DNA from: Oscillatoriales cyanobacterium
Lineage (GTDB): Bacteria; Cyanobacteriota; Cyanobacteriia; Cyanobacteriales; Microcoleaceae
DNA: 64,000 nucleotides
Direction: 5' to 3'
Assembly: GCA_004293365.1 (NCBI GenBank)
Contig: RDYN01000041.1
Span: 62,001-126,000 of the forward strand
Position 1 is the stretch's first letter; every line of letters begins with the position of its first letter. Shown piece after piece: positions 36,901 to 43,800 of the stretch. The notes under the pieces are model-generated. The model was not told the DNA's origin. It saw only the letters and a program-made list of their open reading frames with translations, and searched no databases. Both the position numbers and the translations under genes were made by a program.

Positions 36901-38676
36901 GTCGAAGGAATTCCAGTTTCGGATCTGGTTGCTGATGCAGTAGAGATGACAAAACTGCCGCTGCGACATTTCGGGATGCACAATCCTGTTTATATTAACG
37001 GTTCCCAACAGTTTTCCCGCATCAGTCTCAAAAAGGTGATAGCAGGTATGGAAAATGTGCTGGCTGGTTCCGCAGAACAGGAGTACCGCCAGCTAAAGCC
37101 TTCTAAATGGACGAATCAGACGTTAGATGCCTATGCAAATCTCAATGTACCGCAGCTTGATACTGTCCGAGAAAATTTGCAACTTATACTCGATCGCGAA
37201 GTATTTTATTGTCGGATAGAGGAAATTGATGATTTTGATTACAGTGGCTGGGTTTATGACTTCGAGGTGAGCGAACATCACAATTTTGTTGCCAACAATA
37301 TCTTGTGCCACAATACTATTCAACTTATTGCTTTTCTCCTGCATTTGCAAGAACAAGATGCCCTAAAAGCGCCGACATTACTGGTTTGTCCGACATCAGT
37401 GTTGGGGAATTGGGAACGCGAAGTCAAGAAGTTTGGCCCGACGTTAAAAGTGTTACTGCATTATGGAGATCAACGCGCTAAAGGCAAAGCCTTTGCGGCT
37501 GCAATTAAGGGCAAGGATTTAATAGTTACCAGTTATTCCCTGGTGTTTCGCGATGCAAAGGAAATTCAAAGCACTAAATGGCAGGGATTGGTTTTAGATG
37601 AAGCGCAAAATATTAAGAATTCCGAGGCTAAACAATCGCAAGCGGTGCGGCAAATTGAGGCATCTTTTAGAATTGCGCTGACGGGAACTCCGGTGGAAAA
37701 TAGACTGCAAGAATTGTGGTCAATTTTGGAATTTCTGAATCCCGGCTATTTGGGCCCGCGCAATTTCTTTCAGCGCCGATTTGCAATTCCGATCGAGAAA
37801 TATGGCGATCGCGAATCATTGCATACTTTGCGATCGCTCGTGCGGCCTTTCATCCTCCGCCGCCTGAAAACTGACAAGGAAATCATCCAAGATTTGCCGG
37901 AAAAACAGGAGATGACTGTATTTTGCGGGCTGGCGTCAGAACAGGCGGAATTATATCAAAAAGTAGTCGAAGAGTCAATTGCTAATTTAGAATCAGCCGA
38001 AGGCATTCAGCGCCGGGGCATGATTCTGGCTTTGCTGGTCAAACTCAAGCAACTGTGCAACCATCCGGCGCTTGTGAAAGCAGAAGCTAAGCCCAAAGAA
38101 TTGAGCATTAACAGCCAAGAATCGGGAAAATTGCAGCGGTTGGTGGAAATGTTGGAAGAGGTTGTCGCCCAGGGCGATCGGGCTTTGATTTTTACTCAAT
38201 TTGCGGAATGGGGGAAACTCCTGAAACCTCATCTAGAAAAGCATTTAGGGCGAGAAGTTTTGTTTTTGTACGGCGGCATTAAGCAGCAGCAGCGAGAAGA
38301 AATGATCGATCGCTTCCAACACGATCCGCAAGGCCCACCGATTATGATATTATCGTTGAAAGCGGGCGGTACTGGCTTAAATTTAACCAGAGCTACTCAC
38401 GTTTTTCACTATGACAGGTGGTGGAATCCCGCAGTAGAAAATCAGGCAACTGACCGGGTATTTCGGATCGGTCAAACGAGAAATGTGCAAGTTCACAAGT
38501 TTGTCTGTACTGGCACATTAGAGGAGAAAATTCACGATATGATCGAAAGCAAAAAAGCTCTCGCCGAACAAGTAGTCAGTGCGGGCGAAAACTGGCTGAC
38601 TGAACTCGATACAGACCAACTTCGCAATTTACTAATTCTCGATCGCAATGCTATTATAGAAACAGAAGAAGAATAA
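33946..38676 (+). CDS. SNF2/HepA-type DEAD-like helicase interrupted by an intein
   Basis: 1576 residues as translated; removing the intein (656-1123) leaves 1108, the usual length for this cyanobacterial helicase. The N-terminal 600 residues are the variable part with a SNF2-associated bacterial domain. The motor core begins [32 protein letters not shown] at about 625-655, where Walker A is cut by the intein, and resumes with [11 protein letters not shown]. Motif II is LDEAQNIKN, motif III [14 protein letters not shown], and the second RecA domain has [20 protein letters not shown] and [20 protein letters not shown]. It would remodel DNA-protein or polymerase complexes using ATP. Residues 245-262 come from a dispersed repeat. 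The next gene encodes a SWIM protein, its usual partner. Confidence 0.93.
   Translation: [1576 protein letters not shown]
34676..34731. repeat. Dispersed GTAACGGAT repeat, copy 3, in frame inside the helicase gene
   Basis: AGAAGGAAGAAGGTTCGGCAGCGGATTTTGTAACGGATGTAACGGATGTAAT matches the intergenic copies closely but here is translated as [18 protein letters not shown] in the variable N-terminal part of the helicase. (The sequence is quoted in words: purine run, GTTCGGCAGCGGATT, then two GTAACGGAT units.) The frame stays open. Confidence 0.75.
35911..37314 (+). mobile_element. Intein with LAGLIDADG endonuclease in the helicase Walker A motif
   Basis: 468 residues (656-1123 of the open frame). 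It begins [12 protein letters not shown] after ...DDMGCGK and ends [17 protein letters not shown] before TIQLIAF, giving Cys1, terminal His-Asn and Thr+1, all catalytic residues of a class 1 intein. Block B is [15 protein letters not shown] with the T-x-x-H pair, block F is [14 protein letters not shown]. The middle has two dodecapeptide blocks, [11 protein letters not shown] and [11 protein letters not shown], of a LAGLIDADG (DOD) homing endonuclease; both acidic residues are present, so it may be active. Splicing restores MGCGKTIQL, a complete P-loop. Insertion at a catalytic P-loop is typical of inteins. Confidence 0.93.
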
Positions 38677-38684
38677 TTTCCGTG

Positions 38685-38782
38685 GGTTCGTAGTGAGGAC
38701 TTCAGTCCTTCTTTTTGCGGACTAAAGTCCTCACTACAAACCTTCTTATTTTTTTTGCGGACTAAAGTCCTCACTACGAACC
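38685..38782. repeat. Palindromic repeat GGTTCGTAGTGAGGAC, copy 2 with partial duplication
   Basis: One left arm (GGTTCGTAGTGAGGACT) is followed by two right arms (AGTCCTCACTACAAACC and AGTCCTCACTACGAACC) separated by TTCTTATTTTTTTTGCGGACTAA. The element begins eight bases past the helicase stop, so it also provides a strong hairpin followed by T-runs. Confidence 0.85.
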
Positions 38783-38834
38783 AGGTTTTATTAATGTATT
38801 TAACGATCAAATGTATTTAACGATCGTGATTTAT

Positions 38835-38880
38835 TCCATCCGTTAAATCCGTTACGCAATCCGTTGCCGAACTTCTTCCT
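38835..38880. repeat. Dispersed GTAACGGAT repeat, copy 4 (reverse)
   Basis: CATCCGTTAAATCCGTTACG, AATCCGTTGCCGAACTTC and TTCCT: the reverse of copy 1. It ends at the base before the ATG of the SWIM gene, so the repeat supplies the whole leader. Confidence 0.75.
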
Positions 38881-39708
38881 ATGATTGACAGAGAATGGTG
38901 GACACAACAGTGGTTTGATTTAATCAATACCTACCGCTTCAAAAAGCGTTTAGAACGCGGCTGGAAATACGCGCGGGAAGGTAAAGTTCTCAGCATTAAA
39001 TTTCCCAACCAAGAAGTAATCGCCCTAGTTCAAGGAACCGATCCCAAACCCTATCAAGTTTCTTTGCAACTCGATACATTAACTGATGAAGATTGGGATT
39101 ACGTGATTGAAAATATGTCGCAAAGAGCGGTTTTTTCAGCTAAACTCTTAGCTGGAGAAATGCCGCACAATATTGAAGATGTATTTGCAGCGGCGGGAAA
39201 AACCCTATTTCCGTTAAGTTTGTCAGATATTCGATCGCGCTGCACCTGTCCCGACCCAAAAAATCCTTGCAAGCACATCAGTGCAGTATACTACTTGTTG
39301 GGCGATCGCTTCGGCGAAGACCCCTTCGTACTGTTTCAACTGCGCGGGAGAACCAAAGAGCAAATTTTGACCGCCCTCCGCCAAAGACGGGGTACCCAAG
39401 CAGAGGAAAATTCCCAGCTAAACACCGATGACAATTCCCCCGCCGCGAATGCTAAAGTGCCAAAGGTCGATCGTTTTTGGGAATACAACCAGCAGTTAGA
39501 ATCATCTTTAGTCGTGATTGTACCGCCGCCCAGCAGCGAAACAGTATTAGATATTTTAGGCCCCATTCCCCTCGCAACCGACGCCAAAGAAACAACTACC
39601 AAATCCTCCCCCGCATCTGACGCCATCAAGCAGCATTTTAGCAAAATCTACCAAACAGTTAGCCAGCAAGCCGTTTTAGCTGCACTGAAACGAAGCGAAG
39701 GAGACTAA
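38881..39708 (+). CDS. SWIM zinc-finger protein, partner of the SNF2 helicase
   Basis: 275 residues. The SWIM motif CTCPDPKNPCKHISAVYYLLG (residues about 121-141) has the CxC...CxH zinc ligands. It is preceded by a conserved block WWTQQWFDLINTYRFKKRLERGWKYAREGKVLSIKF and followed by DPFVLFQLRGRTKEQIL, the form found in bacterial SWIM proteins coded next to HepA-type helicases. A Thr/Pro-rich spacer at 180-245 is likely disordered. SWIM domains bind DNA or proteins; the helicase-SWIM neighbourhood suggests a joint complex, function untested. The gene follows the helicase by 204 bases of repeats, so co-transcription is uncertain. Confidence 0.88.
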   Translation: MIDREWWTQQWFDLINTYRFKKRLERGWKYAREGKVLSIKFPNQEVIALVQGTDPKPYQVSLQLDTLTDEDWDYVIENMSQRAVFSAKLLAGEMPHNIEDVFAAAGKTLFPLSLSDIRSRCTCPDPKNPCKHISAVYYLLGDRFGEDPFVLFQLRGRTKEQILTALRQRRGTQAEENSQLNTDDNSPAANAKVPKVDRFWEYNQQLESSLVVIVPPPSSETVLDILGPIPLATDAKETTTKSSPASDAIKQHFSKIYQTVSQQAVLAALKRSEGD

Positions 39709-39745
39709 CAGATTATTCTTTCTTTCTCTTAATTATGCAAAGTCT

Positions 39746-39874
39746 AAGAAACCCGGTTTCTCATAAAATCTCTGCTGGGCGGCAAAACATTTCGAGAGAA
39801 ACCGGGTTTCTGGGGATAATGCAAAGTCTAAGATCTGCTGGGCGGCAAAACATTTCGAGAGAAACCGGGTTTCG
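39746..39874. repeat. REP-like GAAACCGGGTTTC cluster, 3 copies
   Basis: Copies at 39746-39760 (AGAAACCCGGTTTCT), 39797-39811 and 39860-39874. A 48-base segment containing TCTGCTGGGCGGCAAAACATTTCGAG with its palindrome is duplicated in tandem. A degraded fourth copy follows at 39893. Confidence 0.85.
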
Positions 39875-39936
39875 GCGAATTATCCATCACGTTAAGAAAC
39901 CCGACTTCTAATACCAAATTCAAAAAAATAATAGAA

Positions 39937-40047
39937 CTAATTGCGTTTAACAGAAGGGGGATTGGTGAAACGCAACCAAGTTGCTAAAGTAGCTACCGCG
40001 AAAACTGAAGCCAAGCCGAACGTCAAGAAAGTTTCAAAGGCTGACAT
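39937..40047 (-). CDS. 36-residue single-membrane-span protein
   Basis: Starts at ATG 40047 with AGAGGA eight bases upstream, ends TAG at 39937. The product begins MSAFETFLTFGLASVFAVAT and ends LATWLRFTNPPSVKRN: one hydrophobic helix (about residues 5-24) and a short basic tail. Size, topology and clear binding site fit the small membrane subunits of cyanobacterial photosynthetic complexes, but it does not match the PsbT, PsbX, PsbM, PsbN, PsaM, PetN or PetG sequences as I recall them. Too short for usual gene callers. Real gene likely; identity unknown. Confidence 0.68.
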   Translation of the reverse strand: MSAFETFLTFGLASVFAVATLATWLRFTNPPSVKRN

Positions 40048-40182
40048 AATACTGTTCCTCTTTATTTGAGCGATCGAGTAAATCTTTTCCTTTCTCTTTA
40101 TATCAATCTCAATCTATTTTTTCAACAACCCGGACATAAAGTATTTACTACTTTAAATCTTGAAATATTTATTTACATAACT

Positions 40183-40821
40183 TTACACTATTCCCAGATT
40201 ACTCATAATCTCCAGCAATTCCTGAGGGCGTTTAATCAAAAAATCGGGATTGTGTGCAGCCAAAGCTTCCTGAGAATTAAAACCCCAACTTACCGCAATT
40301 ACCTTGATTCCAGTTTTTCTAGCAGCATCTATATCTCGAATTTCATCTCCTACATAAACGACTTCTTCAGGATTTATATGCTCTCTTCTCAGCCATCTAT
40401 TAATAACTTTGTGTTTGCCAAAAGTTGAACCAGAGTAAATAAAGGTGAAAGCGTCTTGCAAGCCATTTATTTCCAGCGATTCCAACACATTTTCTCGGGA
40501 ATTAGATGTAATAATGCCCAGTTGAAACCCCAGATTTTTTAATTCCCACAAAAGTTCTTTAATTCCAGGAAATAATTTAATATTGCAAATTTCACTGCGT
40601 AACTCTGCTTTCAATTTTCTAATCAGCAGCGGGAATTTGAAGATAGAAATGCCAGAATACCTGAGGATTTGCCAAGAAGTTAAGTTACTCAATTGAGCCA
40701 GTTCCTCTTTTGTCGCTGACTTAAAGCCGAATTCTGCTGATAAACGGTTGGTGATGCTCAGAAGAATGTCGATTGTATCTGCTAAGGTACCGTCAAAATC
40801 AAAAATAATTACTTTGGTCAT
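40183..40821 (-). CDS. HAD-family phosphatase, phosphoglycolate phosphatase-like
   Basis: 212 residues from ATG 40821. Motif I is IFDFDGTLADT (Asp nucleophile and acid/base Asp at residues 8 and 10), motif II ITSNSREN, motif III lysine at SGSTFGKHKVINRWL, and motif IV YVGDEIRDIDAARKTG. A helical cap between motifs I and II marks subfamily I, the class of Gph-like phosphatases. A phosphoglycolate or nucleotide monophosphate substrate is plausible but not shown by sequence. Isolated between the small membrane gene and the tRNA pair. Confidence 0.88.
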   Translation of the reverse strand: MTKVIIFDFDGTLADTIDILLSITNRLSAEFGFKSATKEELAQLSNLTSWQILRYSGISIFKFPLLIRKLKAELRSEICNIKLFPGIKELLWELKNLGFQLGIITSNSRENVLESLEINGLQDAFTFIYSGSTFGKHKVINRWLRREHINPEEVVYVGDEIRDIDAARKTGIKVIAVSWGFNSQEALAAHNPDFLIKRPQELLEIMSNLGIV

Positions 40822-40896
40822 TGGGGAAGATTAAATCACGAAGGGGAAATCTCTTCTATATTACTCATTACCTCTTGATTGTAAACGCAAAAAAGA

Positions 40897-40968
40897 TAGC
40901 AACGGCGGGAATCGCACCCGCATCTCCCGGTATACTCCAGGGAATTCTATCACTTAAACTACGTTGCT
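40897..40968 (-). tRNA. tRNA-Gly-like gene with aberrant anticodon arm, possible pseudo-tRNA
   Basis: 72 bases. The acceptor stem AGCAACG/CGTTGCT is perfect and the D region TAGTTTAAGTGATAGAA and T stem GCGGG/CCCGC resemble glycine tRNAs. The T loop is TGCGATT (G instead of T at position 55) and the anticodon stem CCCTG/CCGGG has a T-C mismatch around loop GAGTATA, which lacks T33. Read strictly the anticodon would be GTA, but the body is not a tyrosine tRNA. No CCA is encoded. Function doubtful. Confidence 0.5.
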
Positions 40969-40970
40969 GG

Positions 40971-41043
40971 TGGCAGCGAACCGAATCAAACGGTTGTCTC
41001 TCGCCTTGACGAGGCGATCGCTCTACCACTGAGCTACACTGCC
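40971..41043 (-). tRNA. tRNA-Asp(GTC)-like gene with encoded CCA
   Basis: 73 bases plus an encoded CCA at 40970-40968. Acceptor GGCAGTG/CGCTGCC pairs over seven positions including one G-T. D arm GCTC-AGTGGTA-GAGC is normal. The anticodon stem TCGCC/GGCGA surrounds TCGTCAA, giving GTC, but position 33 is C and not T. The T stem AACCG/CGGTT encloses TTTGATT, where C56 is replaced by T. Encoded CCA is unusual in cyanobacteria. Its CCA overlaps the first base of the next tRNA-like gene. Confidence 0.55.
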
Positions 41044-41086
41044 GCATTCCATTATACATTATTTTATTTGACTTCTTTCAGTCAAG

Positions 41087-41215
41087 TAGGGTGCGTCAGT
41101 TAGGATAATTGTTGTTTCCTACCAACTATTTCAAAACTGACGCACCAATCTTTCCCGGTGCGTCAGCAATATATGTTTCATGTCTCTCAAATTTTTGCTA
41201 ACTGACGCACCCTAC
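41087..41215. repeat. GGTGCGTCAGTTAG repeats, inverted and direct
   Basis: TAGGGTGCGTCAGTTAG at the left end pairs with CTAACTGACGCACCCTA at the right end over 17 bases; two further copies of the core, one each way (ACTGACGCACC and GGTGCGTCAG), lie in the middle. A related palindrome with GGTGCGTCGCTATT is at 47021. Confidence 0.8.
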
Positions 41216-41243
41216 AGATAAATCATAAATGATAAATCACATT

Positions 41244-41316
41244 TTCTTCCTTCTTCCTTCTTCCTTCTTCCTTCTTCCTTCTTCCTTCTTCCTTCTTCCT
41301 TCTTCCTTCTTCCTTC
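41244..41316. repeat. Heptamer tandem array (CTTCCTT)n
   Basis: About ten perfect units of TTCTTCC, ending seven bases before the SDR stop codon on the minus strand. Confidence 0.9.
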
Positions 41317-41322
41317 TACTTA

Positions 41323-42498
41323 TCACCACTGCGAATCAGCATAATCTTTAAATAACTTGCCATAAACATAGCGTCTCTCATTTACGCCCGCATAAATCGG
41401 ATCGCAAATGCGCGCCGCCGCATCTACCGCATCAAAAGGAGGTTGAACGCCACGTGCTTGCATCGTTAAAACTTGGGGATGAGGGTGTAGAAAACTCACC
41501 CATCCCGGATCGACTGCATTCATAAAAATTTTGTGTTTTGCGTACTCTTTGGCGCAGGTGCGAGTCATCATGTTCAGCGAGGCTTTTGCCATGTTAGTAT
41601 GGGGGTGACGCCAAGATTTATCACCGCCAAACTGCCCTTCTTTTGAGGAAATATTGACAATATACTTGCAGCTTTCTGGAAAATTATTCATGAGCCTTTT
41701 AAGCCGGCTGTTGATCGCAAAAGGAGCGATCGCATTAATCACATGAACTTCTAATAACTCCAAAATGCTCACTTCGTCGTCCTTCATCAGCCAACTGTTG
41801 AAAGGGCGCAAATCTATTTGCTGTCCGTCGCTATCGTACATCCCCAGCGGAAACCAACGAGAGTTATCTTGCTCTGATATCAAGTTCTCTCCATCCAAAG
41901 TGACAGCTAAAGGGCTGAGAGTTTTACTGTCTGAATCTTCCGGTGCGATCGACTTTTTTGACCTATCCCCAGCAAGATTATGAGTCAAAAAGTGCGATCG
42001 GGCTACCAGCCCCTTAATTTCCGCAGGCAAAACCTCGAAAGGCAGAGCTTCCAAATCCCTCAAATGCTGGTAAAATGCCGGAGGGCGGCGAACGGTTTGA
42101 GCAGCATTGTTGACGATAATATCGAGTCGGGGATAGCAACAAGTGAGGTGTTCTGCAAAGCGCTCAACCTTCGCAACATACCGCAAATCTAACTCGTAAA
42201 CGTGCAGGCGATCGCCCCAATCGCCAAAATCAGTTTCAGCAGCATACCTTTTAGCAGCATCGCGAGCAAAACGAGTAGTAACAATTACCGAAGCACCAGC
42301 CCTCAGCAACCTCAGAGTTACAGCATACCCAATTTTTACCCTCGCTCCCGTCACCAAAGCAAATAGCCCGTGCAAATTAGCCGTTTCGTTGCGTTTTGCA
42401 TAATTAAATTCGCCGCAACCCCAACACAAACCGCGATAAAAAGAATGCGGCTCTTGAAAACTATTCTTGCATACAAAACAGCGTGGCAGTTTATCCAT
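41323..42498 (-). CDS. SDR-type oxidoreductase with N-terminal zinc ribbon
   Basis: 391 residues from ATG 42498; the frame extends nine codons to a TTG without support. Residues 7-30 hold two cysteine pairs (CFVC and CWGC) that could bind zinc. The Rossmann fold follows: LVTGARVKIGYAVTLRLLRAG (glycine-rich loop), ELDLRYV, IIVNNAAQT, then YIVNISSKEGQFGG and HPHTNMAKASLNMMTRTCAKEY. In typical SDR enzymes the catalytic pair is YxxxK; here the position four before the lysine is Thr (TNMAK), so the usual Tyr is missing. A Ser/Asp-rich insert occupies about residues 165-225. The class occurs widely but its substrate is unknown. It lies 37 bases upstream of nothing in operon: the pentapeptide gene ends at 42535 in the same direction. 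Confidence 0.85.
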   Translation of the reverse strand: MDKLPRCFVCKNSFQEPHSFYRGLCWGCGEFNYAKRNETANLHGLFALVTGARVKIGYAVTLRLLRAGASVIVTTRFARDAAKRYAAETDFGDWGDRLHVYELDLRYVAKVERFAEHLTCCYPRLDIIVNNAAQTVRRPPAFYQHLRDLEALPFEVLPAEIKGLVARSHFLTHNLAGDRSKKSIAPEDSDSKTLSPLAVTLDGENLISEQDNSRWFPLGMYDSDGQQIDLRPFNSWLMKDDEVSILELLEVHVINAIAPFAINSRLKRLMNNFPESCKYIVNISSKEGQFGGDKSWRHPHTNMAKASLNMMTRTCAKEYAKHKIFMNAVDPGWVSFLHPHPQVLTMQARGVQPPFDAVDAAARICDPIYAGVNERRYVYGKLFKDYADSQW

Positions 42499-42534
42499 AT
42501 TCAATCCATAATTGAAATCAAACAAGACTAACTA

Positions 42535-43668
42535 TCATGTCCAGGCACATCGCGAAAGATTAGCATCAGTAAAATTTGCCCCATCAATATTAGCTTTTTT
42601 CAAAATAGCGCCGCTGAGATTAGCCCTGCTGAAATTAGTCCCGCTGAGATTTGCTTTTAGGAAACTTGCTCTTTTCACAACAGCACCGCTCAGATTAGCA
42701 CCAGCCAAAGTAGCTTTATTAAAATCCGCATCGCACAGGTTAGCCCCAGTAAAATCGGCTTGAAAAAAATCAGCATTTCTCAAATCTGCTCTTTCCAAAT
42801 TAGCACCGCGCAAATTAGCTCTCATAAAACAAGCCCCTGCAAATTTACTCCACCGCAAATTAGCTCCGACAAAAACAAATCCTTTAAAATTCCAGCCATT
42901 CAAGTTAGAGCGAATTAATTTAATCCCCGCCAGATTTGCTCCTGTCAAATTTGCCCCGCCAAGCTCAGCCAAACTCAAATCCGCCTCGCTCAAGTCAGCA
43001 CCAGTCAAATCAGCGCCGCTCAAATCAGCCCCACCAAGTTTAGCTCCTTTGATGATGCTTTGAGATAAATTAGCTTCCCGAAAATTCACTAAACGGAGGT
43101 TTGCTTGACCCAGATTAGCTCCCTGCAAATCAGCCCCGCTGAGATTCGAGCGACTCAGGTTAGCTCCCCTCAACTCGGCATTTCTCAGATTAGCTACTTC
43201 CAAGTTACTCTTAAAAATTTTGGCTGTTTGTAAATTACCACCTTCAAAACTTGCTCCTGCTAAATTAGACTCTCTAAAGTTGGCACCGCTCAAATTATAT
43301 CCGCTCAAATTAGCCCAACTTAAATCTACAAAGCCGCCCAACAACAGTAGATTTTGCACCCTCCATTTATTCCAGATTGCTGCACCTTTTTCAATCAAGC
43401 TAATTTGTTCTTCCCGCCCATACATCGCCGCAGCGGTAGCTCGCACCCGCTCGTCAGTATCGTCAAAAACTGTAATTGCTGCTTCTAAACCGGCTGCTCC
43501 GTAGTTGAGAGCCTCTGAAAGTGCTGCTAACCTTGCTTCAGCTAGGGGGCTGGCTAAGCGCTGTTTGATTCCTGCTATACCGCCCAAGACAGCAGCATTA
43601 ATTGGAGGTGGATTGCATCGTATTTTGTGGGTTCGTTTGCAGACATCGATTTTAGAAGCAGGAATCAC
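42535..43668 (-). CDS. Pentapeptide-repeat protein
   Basis: 377 residues, start GTG 43668 (no better start; no strong binding site). Residues 30-88 look like a HEAT-type helical pair (PLAEARLAALSEALNYGAAGLEAAITVFDDTDERVRATAAAMYG). Residues 118-375 consist of about 50 pentapeptides of A(D/N)LSG type (ADLSGADLTGADLSEADLS), a right-handed beta helix. Pentapeptide proteins are very abundant in cyanobacteria; most functions are unknown. No membrane segment or signal peptide is visible. The first residues (PASKIDVCKRTHKIRCNPPPIN) are poorly defined and a later start is possible. Confidence 0.87.
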   Translation of the reverse strand: MIPASKIDVCKRTHKIRCNPPPINAAVLGGIAGIKQRLASPLAEARLAALSEALNYGAAGLEAAITVFDDTDERVRATAAAMYGREEQISLIEKGAAIWNKWRVQNLLLLGGFVDLSWANLSGYNLSGANFRESNLAGASFEGGNLQTAKIFKSNLEVANLRNAELRGANLSRSNLSGADLQGANLGQANLRLVNFREANLSQSIIKGAKLGGADLSGADLTGADLSEADLSLAELGGANLTGANLAGIKLIRSNLNGWNFKGFVFVGANLRWSKFAGACFMRANLRGANLERADLRNADFFQADFTGANLCDADFNKATLAGANLSGAVVKRASFLKANLSGTNFSRANLSGAILKKANIDGANFTDANLSRCAWT

Positions 43669-43727
43669 AAAAAAATAGGGTAACTACTAACGATAGTATG
43701 TCCTTCAATAAGTCTTATAATAACATT

Positions 43728-43789
43728 GGTTCGTAGTGTGGACTTTAGTCCGCTGATTTTTCTGCGGACTAAAGTCCACACTACGAACC
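43728..43789. repeat. Palindromic repeat GGTTCGTAGTGTGGACT, copy 3
   Basis: GGTTCGTAGTGTGGACTTTAGTCCGC and GCGGACTAAAGTCCACACTACGAACC are fully complementary (26-base arms, 10-base loop). Lies 11 bases from the queG stop. Confidence 0.88.
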
Positions 43790-43800
43790 TTTTGATGGGA

